A stretch of DNA of 64,000 bases, taken from the NCBI GenBank assembly GCA_029204225.1, contig CM055096.1, forward strand, positions 1,883,908-1,947,907. The letters are read 5' to 3'. The notes under the pieces are model-generated. The model saw nothing but the letters and a program-made list of their open reading frames with translations, had not been told where the DNA came from and made no database searches. The position numbers and the translations under genes are program-made. Origin of the DNA: Diphasiastrum complanatum (lineage: Eukaryota; Streptophyta; Lycopodiopsida; Lycopodiales; Lycopodiaceae). Shown piece after piece: positions 23,267-31,798 of the stretch. Within the stretch, counting starts at the first letter, position 1, and each line of letters opens with the position of its first letter.

Positions 23267-24442
23267 TTAAGAGGTGGAAGTACCGTTGCCCGAGTGCATG
23301 ATCTCTTGAAAATTCTCCCGCAGAAGATCTTTGCCCTCCTCGACGAATTGCGAAATCATCAAGGAAAATTGTTTCATGAAATGATAAAGAACAAAGTAAG
23401 CTCAAGTATATAATCTGACATAAAAAATCTACTAGTACTTGATAAGAGACAAAAGCTTACGCATTTGGCTTTGTCTTCTCTGATTATTGTCTCACCATCA
23501 ATATTACGTTCACCTTTTGATGTCAATATTGTTGGTGAATAGACAGTTGGTTGTGGAAATCCAAGTTGACCTTTGATTTTAAGAAACTCCTCCTCATAAG
23601 GCAGATCATCTTCTTTGTTGCGCATTTCCTCCACAGCCATTTTCAAGCAATATTTCCCTAAATAAAATTTATCATTATGTACATCGTCAACACCAAGGAG
23701 AAGATCATCAGCATCAAAATCAATAATATCCAAAAATTCATCAAGCTCTTTGCTCAAAATGCAAAGAGTCTCAACTTCAGTGAAGTCAAAAAGATCCGAT
23801 ATATCCGATATTGTCAAAAAATTATTATTATCTATATTATAAGTAGGCAAAGTGATCAAACATTTATCAGAAGGAGAAAGAGTGGTGGGTGTTCTAGGGC
23901 CTATAAAGGTAGACCTATTTCGAGCAGGATCAAAATCAGAACAATAATCTAAATTAACACTCGTATCAATAAAAAAGATTTCTATATCTACAATCTTTGA
24001 CTTTTCAGACTTTGTACCACTAGAAGAAGCTGCTTCAGAAGTGGAGGGCACAGAGTCCGAATCGTCAGAAATATTTAACAAAAGCAAACTGAAATCAACA
24101 AATCTACATTTTTTATTATGAATTGGGCACTCATCTACAGACTTGAAATCATTATGTAACTTGGTAAACATTCTGTCAAGCTTAGTTTTATAGATATGAT
24201 TGTCAAGTGCCACCAAGTCCTAATAATGAATCATGTCTTTATTATGAGATCTGAATAATAGAGTATTGAGCAGGGACTTAAATCTGAGATATATCTCAGA
24301 AAAATGCCTCCACACAAGGGCCCTCAGTTATAGAAGGTAGAATAAAAAGAAAAGGAGAAAAAAGAGATTTGAAATAGTCCAACCTATCAATAATACCAAA
24401 TTCATTAAAAAAAAAAACCAAACTAGATTCAAAATTAGACAT
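23267..24442 (-). CDS. ORF-L, unknown acidic protein with an intron
   Basis: A minus-strand gene of unknown function. The start is placed at ATG 24442 (MSNFESSLVFFFNEFG) because that start and its first ~12 codons recur in the duplicated promoter at ~25040. After EGPCVEAFF one base shift (~24299) and a TAG (~24219) interrupt the frame. It is then open for 252 codons (24216-23461): a Ser/Asp/Glu-rich stretch (NISDDSDSVPSTSEAASSSG), then LFDFTEVETLCILSKELDEF. A clean donor (TGC|gtaagc, 23460) and an acceptor at 23339 add EGKDLLRENFQEIMHSGNG and a stop at 23267. About 350 residues, no membrane segment or catalytic motif. It diverges from ORF-S across a shared G-box promoter. Probably recently decayed unless the two breaks are sequence errors. 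Confidence 0.5.
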
Positions 24443-24473
24443 TTTAAATAAAAATAACAGAACTAAAGTTCTA

Positions 24474-24706
24474 AATATCGCTCTCAGGCGCAAACACCAG
24501 GTCAGACAAGCAAGTCCAAGCAACGTGCGCTCGAAAGAGATATTGGAAGCTGGAGTATCGGATCCGAGCGCAAGAAGAACGAGCAGGAAAGAAAAGGGAT
24601 ACGAAACGTGCTTGAATGCGATACCGGAGGATGCAGTATCGGATCCAGGCGCATAATAGTGAACGAGACGTAATGAGAGCAAGCGGCGCACTTAAAATCG
24701 ATATCC
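24474..24706. promoter_or_regulatory. Alternating 18-bp motif array, unit A
   Basis: Six sites of consensus GATATCGCTCTCAAGCGC, alternately plus and minus, at 24474-24491, 24527-24544, 24554-24571, 24608-24625, 24635-24652 and 24686-24706. Centres step 53, 27, 54, 27, 53 bp. Each minus-plus pair, separated by 9 bp, forms a 45-bp imperfect palindrome. The array lies in the presumed 5' leader of ORF-L. The layout suggests binding sites for a dimeric protein, or hairpins in the transcript. Confidence 0.8.
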
Positions 24707-24754
24707 GGCAAACCAATCGTTAAAATTTGCGTGAAAATTCGAGCCGAAAAATAT

Positions 24755-24763
24755 CTATTTATA
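24755..24763 (-). promoter_or_regulatory. TATA box for ORF-L
   Basis: Minus strand reads TATAAATAG, about 50 bp before the first motif of the array and ~310 bp before the ORF-L start. The duplicated copy is at ~25313-25321. Confidence 0.5.
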
Positions 24764-24773
24764 AAAAATTTTG

Positions 24774-25573
24774 CACGTGTGGAGAAGTGGCGAAGGAACA
24801 CGTGTCGACATGTGATTGGCCAAAATAAATGCACTGTACCTTGAATGATTGATCTGACATTTGTCATGTGCAAGAATGACACGCGTCGTCAAGGGATTCG
24901 CGCACGTGTCACAGCCCACGTGTCCTTATAATTTGGTCATCATTGTCAATACGGACATTCCATGTGGAGTAACCATCAGACGACACGTGTCTCAAAAATT
25001 CACTAAAAAAAAAAGCAAACTGGATTCAAAATTAGACATTTTAAACAAAGATATTGCTCTCAGGCGCAAGCACGTCCAATCAACGTGCGCTCGAGAGAGA
25101 TTTTTGAAGTTGGAGTATCAGATCCAAGCGCAAGAACAACGACCAGAGAAGAAAAGGTATGCGAGACGCGCTTGAATGCGATACCAAATGATGCAGTATC
25201 GGATCCAGGTGCACAATAGCCAACGAGTTGTAATGAGAGCAAGCGACGCATTTAAAATCAATATTCGGCAAAGCAATCATGAATTTGCGTGAGAATCCGT
25301 GCCCAAAAAGATCTATTTATAAAAATTATTTTGCACGTGTGGAAAAGTGGTGAAGTGACACGTGTCGACTTTTGATTGGCCAAAATAAATGACCCGTACC
25401 TAAAAGGATGGATCTGACATCTGTCACGTGCGAGAATGACATGCGTCGATCAGGGATTCGCGCACGTGTCTCAGCCCACGTGGCCTCATAATTGGTATAT
25501 CATAATCAGTATCGGACATTCCACGTGGTCTAATCATCTGACGACACGTGTCTCGGCCGTCTTTTCACACGTG
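24774..25573. promoter_or_regulatory. Cluster of thirteen G-boxes (CACGTG)
   Basis: CACGTG hexamers start at 24774, 24799, 24903, 24917, 24984, 25334, 25359, 25425, 25463, 25477, 25522, 25545 and 25568. Chance expectation in 800 bp is below one. G-boxes bind plant bZIP and bHLH factors. The cluster sits between TATA boxes pointing in opposite directions, consistent with one shared enhancer for ORF-L and ORF-S. Confidence 0.85.
25050..25266. promoter_or_regulatory. Alternating 18-bp motif array, unit B
   Basis: Duplicate of the array in unit A: sites at 25050-25067 (+), 25087-25104 (-), 25114-25131 (+), 25168-25185 (-), 25195-25212 (+) and 25246-25266 (-). Spacing is conserved except for 37 bp between the first two. 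Confidence 0.75.
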
Positions 25574-25584
25574 CAAAAATTTCT

Positions 25585-25593
25585 TATATATAA
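25585..25593 (+). promoter_or_regulatory. TATA box for ORF-S
   Basis: TATATATAA 12 bp after the last G-box (cacgtg at 25568) and ~50 bp before the first motif of the third array. The geometry mirrors the ORF-L side. Confidence 0.6.
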
Positions 25594-25642
25594 GCCCTCA
25601 AAATTTTCATTTTTTTTCGCAAAATTCTCGCTTTTAGCTCCC

Positions 25643-25822
25643 GATATCGCTCTCAAGCGCGCTCTTTCATCCTTCAAGCTTCCGCTCTCTCATAGTGCGC
25701 TTGAGTCCGATACCGCCTGCTGTGCAATATCGCTTTCAAACGCACATCTCTTTTTCTGCATATAATCTCTGTAGATCTTGCGTTCGAAACCGATATTCAG
25801 TGCTGGTATCGATCTCAAGCGC
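25643..25822. promoter_or_regulatory. Alternating 18-bp motif array in the ORF-S leader
   Basis: Five sites: 25643-25660 (+), 25697-25714 (-), 25726-25743 (+), 25780-25797 (-) and 25805-25822 (+). Centres step 54, 29, 54 and 25 bp. The best matches to the consensus in the window are here (gatatcgctctcaagcgc at 25643). It occupies the 5' leader between the TATA box and the ORF-S start, mirroring the array in the ORF-L leader. Confidence 0.8.
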
Positions 25823-25901
25823 CCTTTCGTCACAATTTTTTTTGTTTTGATCCACTTTTGTTTATTTCAAACTTCTTTTTGTTAATTTTTTTCTTCCGAG
25901 A

Positions 25902-26457
25902 ATGATGGCCAGGACTAAATCCACCGCCCGTGCCATCACCACTGTACAACCATCCCATGTATTCATTTTTTAAAATCAAATGTATCGTCATAGCATAAAT
26001 AAAATTTCTATCATAATATTACTAATTTTCGTTCTCTATATGCAATGTGTACAGCAGAATGACGCTTTTAGTTGTGCATGGTTCGTCCTGTCAAATACAA
26101 AGCTATTTTTTGAATGGTATAATTTACAAACTGATGTAGATATTGAAAAGGTAATATTCTATTCATTTGTAGTTCATTTCATTCTGATTCATATTTTATT
26201 ACTGTCATTGTTTGTAATTTGCTGATTCTTGTGTTTTGTGATGACAGTTCACTCTTGAGCCGTATACTCCTGATGATGTATATAGATTTCGGCAAGAGTT
26301 GATCAGAACCTTTGCCCAGTACGGTGTAAGCGTTGCACCTGCAATCGAGGGCCCTCAAAAGGAATCTGCTCCTGCCTTAACAGCCTTTCAGGTTGTTCAG
26401 GATGCAGATCTTATTTTATATGATCAAAAAGGAATAAAAGTCCTTCCTAATACATAG
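25902..26457 (+). CDS. ORF-S, spliced 120-residue protein, unknown
   Basis: Three exons, all joined in phase 0: 25902-25958 (19 codons), 26055-26150 (32 codons) and 26248-26457 (69 codons plus TAG). Introns are 96 and 97 bp, AT-rich, with GT-AG ends (CAT|gtattc...gtgtacag and AAG|gtaata...gatgacag). The protein starts MMARTKSTARAITTVQPSH. MARTKSTAR differs from the conserved histone H3 N-terminus (MARTKQTAR) at one residue. No histone fold follows. Exon 2 has FSCAWFVLSNTKLFFEWYN and exon 3 FRQELIRTFAQYGVSVAP. The stop may be premature, since the frame stays open for 33 further codons. A TATA box, G-boxes and the motif array lie upstream. Function unknown. Confidence 0.6.
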
Positions 26458-26619
26458 GAAGGCAATTTTGTAGCAGATATTCCTCTTGTCTTAAAAGGCA
26501 TTGAGGCCCTTCCCGAAACAGAGGAGGGGTTGCTTTATCAGTTCCTAATACTGATATAGAAAATATAGAAAAATTGATTGAATAGAGATCTATATGTAAA
26601 TAGAGAGACATAAAAAAGA

Positions 26620-26665
26620 AAAACAATCATTTTACTTGTAAACAACCCGTTTATGGGTTTTTTCT
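26620..26665. terminator. Possible shared 3' end region with hairpin
   Basis: Between the convergent ends of ORF-S and ORF-R, caacccgtttatgggtttttt can form a short AACCC/GGGTT stem. Polyadenylation signals for two convergent genes would be expected here, but the assignment is an inference. Confidence 0.25.
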
Positions 26666-26672
26666 ATTGATA

Positions 26673-27520
26673 TCACAATAGATTCTTACAATCAGCTTGT
26701 GTCCATAGTCTAATAATGGAATGCAATTTTTCTATAATGATAAAAAGACATGATGATTGGCATGTATTTGTTGATAGTGAATCTCTATGTTCTTCCATAA
26801 GTTGGATTGTTTCGTCAATATCTCTGCATTTGATCTCAAGCGCATGTCTTTTACGTACCTACATAAAACTAAAACAAAGTTAGTTAGAATTAGTACAGAA
26901 ATCGTATTAGAAAGTTTTGATTGAAACTATTCATAAAAGGTCGAGTGTTTACAGTTACTTACGAGTTTACCATTGAAAATGAATCTAAAGTCCGAAAATA
27001 CATCATCTTGTACGAGCAATAGTTCCCGCCGGATGTAGTTTAGACTCCAATCTTCTTCCACCTCAACACATGTCAAAACGGCATCATTGTATATAATTTC
27101 AATATTTTTTTCTTTTTGAATGTCCACTGGTTTCCAAGTCTTGATCGAGTGGCACCCATTTACCTTTTTTTTTTTTTTCCATATTTGATAATGGAAGCAT
27201 AAACTTAACATTTGTTTTTCAATTTGATAACGGAGGCACATGAAAGACATTTTAATTCTGCATTCTATTTTTCCATCTGATCTTTTGTCCCAGCCTTCAT
27301 CCATAAGTTCAGATAATAAACTATCTGATAACTTTTTGCATACAAACATCGTTGAGGTTTTGTGAACATTGACACTTGAAAAGAAATCCACAAATATATT
27401 CAAGGAAATAAACCAACTCAATCTGACTGTTTTTGATCCCGTGCTCATTTTTAATGAATTTTTTACATCATTATATATCTTGCAACGAAATGAGAAACTA
27501 TAGCAGTTGGTGCAATCCAT
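26673..27520 (-). CDS. ORF-R, spliced 247-residue protein, unknown
   Basis: Minus-strand exon 1 (27520-26963, 186 codons) ends at a strong donor (CTC|gtaagt). A 104-bp intron ends at ttatgtag (26859). Exon 2 (26858-26673) adds 61 codons and a TGA, in phase. The N-terminal half is Lys/Ser/Phe-rich with a poly-Lys run (KKKKKVNG). The C-terminal half reads VEVEEDWSLNYIRRELLLVQ, DDVFSDFRFIFNGKL, VRKRHALEIKCRDIDETIQ. This alternation looks like a small alpha/beta domain, possibly ubiquitin-like (a guess from pattern). The start is uncertain: TAA precedes the ATG, but another frame upstream (PIPLPSFESDKWIAP) is protein-like, hinting at a frameshift. Convergent with ORF-S. Exon 2 contains one expanded copy of the promoter motif (26817-26843). 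Confidence 0.55.
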
Positions 27521-27739
27521 TTATCACTTTCAAAACTAGGTAATGGAATTGGTACTATTCTACAATGATAGATCCTTTTCTCACAAGCCAACTACTACTC
27601 TCACCCCACTGTCACTAACAAATATAGGGTAATTAACCTTGGACATAATTATGCAAATCCAAAAGCCTTTGGGGACAGCCATGCAACTTCAAGAAATGCA
27701 TGAAGAAATGCATGAAGACCTTTGATAAAAAAGGGCAAG

Positions 27740-28560
27740 CATTGGCCTGAGGCAGGGTCGCGGATCAGTCAAGCAGGGCACAGGGCACGAGACAGCCCGT
27801 AAGATGGGCGCAACCTGTAGGAAAGGAGGCCTCAGGGCAGGGTGGAAGGCACACCTTCTTCCCACACAGGCAGCGAAGAGAAGAGGGCACAGAAGGTCAG
27901 GGAGGCGAGGCTGAGTCCTCGCAAATCAGGTGGGAAGGAGCGTAGGCACAGCAGGGTCAGGTGACAGGTTTAGGTGAGGGAAAGAGGCCGCAGGAGGACA
28001 CAGGCAAGCAGATCCGGATGTGAGGAGATCACAGGTAGAAAGGTCAAGGCATGAAGGGAGATATGGAGCGAACAGGGAGCGGGCCACCGTAGGAGGAGGT
28101 AAGGAGCGAGCACAATGGTCGCAGGTCAGGAGTAGATCGGATAGGGAAAGAAGGCTTGGCCAGGCAGCAAGGGTTTGGCACAGGCAGATCACAGATCAAG
28201 GAACGAAGAGCCAGGGGAAAAGGATTGGGAGAGAGCGAGGAGTAGAGAAAGGAGGGCGCAGGCGAGTTTCAGTAGGAAACGTGGCCAGGCACAGACCAGG
28301 CAAGAGGAAACGGGCCACAGCAGGGCAGCGAAGGGCCAGGCACACAGGCAGGGATCGTGGGTAGCAAATCGCACGTAAGCAGGGTGGAGCGAGTCACTGA
28401 TAGCGCAGATTCATAAGGTAGGGACCGAGCCACAGATCAAGAAGAGGTCGCTGATCAGATGAAGGGAAGGGAATGTTTGGTTACAGGAAATGAAATGAAT
28501 ACCAAGGTAGCACACAGGCAGGTTATGGAAAGGAGCCACGGCCCTCAACAAGGGAAGAGA
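27740..28560 (+). repeat. Purine-rich G-skewed low-complexity tract
   Basis: The plus strand is dominated by A and G in short words such as caggcag, gggcaca, aggagg and gaaggg, with few T or C runs. Long frames on both strands come from the skew and lack domains. No fixed period is obvious. Such skew can favour R-loops or triplexes if transcribed. The region bears no resemblance to its neighbours. Confidence 0.6.
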
Positions 28561-29472
28561 TAGTGCAACGCATTTACATTTTGGCATAGACAGTCGTTCA
28601 AACCAACCATCAACGACTTCTAAAACTTGTCTCTAAGGTTAATTTCAAGCAAAGACAGGTCTGTTAGATAGTAGCGATGGCCCTCACATACTCAGCAGGC
28701 CACAGACAGAAAGGAGGATCCTCAAGTGCCTCATCCATTGAATGGCCTTTTTCAACAAAGGGACTAAACTACAGCAGGTCGTCAAGAATGTAATGGACCG
28801 GCTGTTCCTCTTCTAACGAATCTTCAAGCACAAGGTTTCTAGCTGTCCTCAGATTATCATTTGGATCAAGAATCACAATGGATTTCTATTCGAGCAAGGA
28901 AATGGCCACACCCTTCTACAAGCAGATTTGAAAGGGCCTGTGGCTTGCTATTGTTCCTTGAATAGATGTTTAGTCTTTCATTAGATACAAGGGACCTTCA
29001 CTATCTTGAATCACTCATTTAACATAAACACTACAACATTCATAACATCAAATAAACATTCTGCCATTCTGGCCACAAAACTAAGGCAGAAAAGAAATGT
29101 GCAAACATTTATCAGTATAGAAAAATGATATTTAGAACCATGAAGTGCAGAAAACAACAAAGTGCCTACAGCTCCACAGCCTGCAATCACAAGATTAGAT
29201 GACTTTCAAATCCTCACAGCCTGCAATCAAGTGTTAGAGGCAGCAAGAGCATAAACTCATAATCCACAAACAATAATCCAAAGAATAAACACAATGCTAT
29301 AAATCAACCAACAGATCAATAGCAATGAAATATAAGCAGTTTGCAGCAAAGATCCAGCAAAGAAGTTAGAGTGGAAGGCACCAGGCAGATCAGCCTCATC
29401 TCCTTTCCTCCTCCTTGTCTCTGTGGGATTGAACACAAATTGGAAGTGGAAGAGATGGGAGGCACCAAGCAG
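28561..29472. other. Intergenic, no supported gene
   Basis: AT-rich sequence with only short frames. A 118-codon minus frame (29257-29613) runs into the G LTR fragment and lacks any domain. Confidence 0.35.
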
Positions 29473-29544
29473 TGTGGCGGAAGCTTTTTCTTGTTTCGTG
29501 TTAGTCCTCTCTTTTGATTCGCAAACAATTTTCTGTCTTTGAAT
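29473..29544 (-). repeat. End fragment of the copia G LTR
   Basis: tgtggcggaagctttttc through ctgtctttgaat is nearly identical to the start of the G 5' LTR at 31174. It is the terminal ~72 bp (minus-strand 3' end) of the G 3' LTR. The rest of that LTR is missing. Confidence 0.75.
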
Positions 29545-29697
29545 GCAGTGTCGGTTGTAGTATGGGTTTCGTCGCTGGGAGCGCAACCTCGCCTTCACCT
29601 GCATAGCACACAAAGAGAGAGAAGAGAGAGAAAATGCCTAGGTTGAGAGAGGCTTTGGAGGCCCGAGCACCTTCCCAAAGCTATTCACACCCAACCT

Positions 29698-29744
<47 letters not shown>
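29698..29744. repeat. (GA)n microsatellite
   Basis: Uninterrupted ga dinucleotides for about 46 bp, at the edge of repeat R copy 2. Confidence 0.95.
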
Positions 29745-29748
<4 letters not shown>

Positions 29749-29769
29749 AAGTGAAACCAGCAAAGTTTT

Positions 29770-30103
29770 ATTAAGAAAAAGATGGAAAATATAATACAAA
29801 GGAAATGGTTCTCTCTTATAGATTTTAGAGGTGAGCCTCTTTCACTCTGATTGGCCACTTCATTGGGACAAGGATTCTAATCCAATCCCTTCAAATAAAC
29901 ACAACTTAAATCTAATGGTACTAAGAAAGCACAAGGGCACTCACATGATTCATGTGAATTCTAATTTGGGCCCTTTTAGCTTTTTTATTTGCAACTTGAC
30001 TTAGGGCCTCTAATGTCATTTTAGAGTTTTAAGCCCCTAGTCTCTTATTCTTAGGAATTACAACTTGCTACTTGTGCTCATTGGGTTGGGCTTATACGCG
30101 CAG
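29770..30103 (-). repeat. LTR-like repeat R, copy 2
   Basis: Diverged homologue of 480-819, ending at the same gggcttatacg(t/c)gca boundary. Minus-strand features are a CCAAT-type ccaatcagag, a TATA-like tataagagag and a possible poly-A signal aataaaac. It abuts the truncated protease of element G, so it was inserted into or joined with G. Confidence 0.45.
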
Positions 30104-30106
30104 ATT

Positions 30107-31108
30107 CACTGCTCTGTTATTTTCGAGTTCGCGAAAGTTGATCAAGATCTTCTTGTTGCAGGTTATGTGAGATGTTGCTCCTGAATCGATGACTACATCG
30201 TAGTCGTGTTCAGAGTAGCTTGTCGAAGCTTCGTCAAGTATCGTGAAAGCTTTGTCACCTCTTTCAGTATCCTTTGATGACTCTGCAACGTTTGTCTTTT
30301 CAGCTTTGTTTTTTCTTTTTGGGTTGAATCTGCAGTCGTATGCAGAATGTCTTTCTTCTTGCAATGCATACAAGGTATTGCTGGATTGAATTAGCATTTG
30401 TTGGCCATATGGCCTGGTTTGTGACAATGATCGTAGGAAGAAGATTGTTGATTCGAGGACTTTGTCTTCTCGAATCTTGGCTTGTTTTTGTTCTTCTTCC
30501 TTCCTTTCGTGAAGAGAGCCTTCTCTTGATCACTGCTTCCCTTTTCTTCGTCTCTCATCAGCGACAAGACTGACTGCTTTGTCGAATGTCATATCTGGTA
30601 GACTCAGTATGAGCATTCTCAGCGGCTGATAGGACGTCGATAGAGATTTCATGAAGTACATCAGTTGTTGTGGTGCTGGGACCTGGTGCTCCTGTCCTGA
30701 TGCAGCGAGTTGAGCGAAGATCGTTCTGATCTTCTCAACGTGCTGATCTAACTGGTTGCCATCCCACCGTATGGATTGCAGCTGATTGTGAAGGTGCATG
30801 ACTAAAGCTGCAGTCCTCACTTCATACTTCTGCTTTAATCTTTCCCACGCTGCATGACTGCTTTCGTAGTCTTCAATCTGCATGAATAGATTTTCATTTA
30901 TGGACAAAACGATGATTGTCATTGCGCGCTCATCCTTTCTGATCCATTCAGCTCTCCTGGGGTCTCCCTCTGGAGGCTGCACCTCTGAGAGCTCGGTCAC
31001 CGACCAGATGCCTTCGCCCTTTAGGAGAGTTTTGATTTTGAATTTCCAGATTCTATAATTTGCACCATCAAGACTGATTGCTACTCTGGTCTGGATAGTT
31101 GTAGCCAT
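30107..31108 (-). pseudogene. Copia element G, gag and start of protease
   Basis: ATG at 31108 starts MATTIQTRVAISLDGANYRI, a UBN2/retrotransposon gag with AWERLKQKYEVRTAALVMHL and QYLVC-type remnants of a zinc knuckle. After a frameshift near 30530 it reaches protease DVVIDSGATSHIT (~30190) and stops being recognisable at 30107. There repeat R begins. Pol is missing. The gag is unlike those of A, B, D and J, so G is a separate copia lineage. Codons here are less AT-biased than in its neighbours. Confidence 0.8.
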
Positions 31109-31161
31109 ATTGTGTTGTCTGGAAGAATCACTGCTGGGATATTAGTAGTGATAACCTGTAG

Positions 31162-31173
31162 GCTCTGATACCA
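31162..31173 (-). promoter_or_regulatory. Primer-binding site of copia G
   Basis: gctctgatacca (complement of TGGTATCAGAGC) directly abuts the LTR start tgtggcgg at 31174. Confidence 0.9.
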
Positions 31174-31693
31174 TGTGGCGGAAGCTTTTTCTTGTTTCGT
31201 GTTCGTCCTCTCTTCCAATTCGCAAACAATTTTCTGTCTTTGAATTTTCTTTTCGTGCGGAAGCTCTTACGGGATCCCAGACACTCGACTACGCATCACA
31301 GAACATATTTTATTCTAGCAATCAAGAGACACAGCACAAGGCCAAGAGATATACGAAATAGAGTGACTATATTGTCAGTTTGGTTTTAGAACGAGATCGT
31401 CAGTGTCTCGCTCGTTGGCGGAATAACTCTCTGCTCTTTCGCTGTGTTCTGCTTGTTGGCAGACTTTCATGCACAACTATGGTATTTTTGCTTTCTTACT
31501 CTATTCCCTACGTCTCTCTCTGTTTCTTACAGATCTCTGTATTCACTATCTCTCTTCTTACAGTTATGATCCAGAGAGTTTTTTTTTTACCTCCACTATG
31601 TGGAGTTTACAAGATAGCTAAACATAGAATCACAAGACTAGTTAACACTAATCAACTAGTTAGTTAGTCTCCGTCATTGCTATTCATTTCAGC
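31174..31693 (-). repeat. 5' LTR of copia G
   Basis: Begins (plus strand) tgtggcggaagc next to the primer site. The outer end is placed near ...attcatttca (31693) from the TG/CA rule only. The sequence up to 31798 before element H is unassigned. Confidence 0.6.
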
Positions 31694-31798
31694 TGGGCAT
31701 GAAGCTCGTTGAGCTGCCAGTTGGCAGTGCATAAGATTTCTCTTCGTGTGTTTTCGTTCTTTTTGTTTTGCGTCCATTTTGTGTTTTGCGGTCCTGGA

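Larger units (their letters stand above)
24401..25555. repeat. 598-bp tandem duplication of the ORF-L promoter
   Basis: Unit A (24401-24998) and unit B (24999-~25555) align throughout, starting at ttcattaaaa and ttcactaaaa. Each contains, in minus orientation, the first codons of ORF-L, six alternating 18-bp motifs, a TATA box (ctatttata, ~24755 and ~25313), a gattggccaaaataaat CCAAT-type block and a run of G-boxes, ending acacgtgtctc. The copies differ by scattered substitutions and one ~16-bp deletion, so the duplication is not very recent. Confidence 0.85.

Noticed and set aside
24296-25280. Minus frames of 63-131 codons overlapping the promoter array (reading RSDPILQLP and similar)
   Set aside because: They arise because the 81-bp period is a multiple of three. 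Parallel frames exist on both strands and in both duplicated units. Only the MSNFESS start is kept, as the ORF-L start.
24401-25600. Endogenous pararetrovirus intergenic region
   Set aside because: Considered because of the dense promoter elements. No caulimovirid movement protein, coat or RT frame is present nearby, and the genes are spliced and divergent.
25902-26457. CENH3 gene
   Set aside because: Only the first few residues (MARTK) match. There is no loop or histone-fold helix in exons 2-3.
27926-28378. Long frames in the purine-rich island on both strands
   Set aside because: Skewed composition removes stop codons. The peptides are low-complexity Arg/Gly or Leu/Ser/Pro strings.
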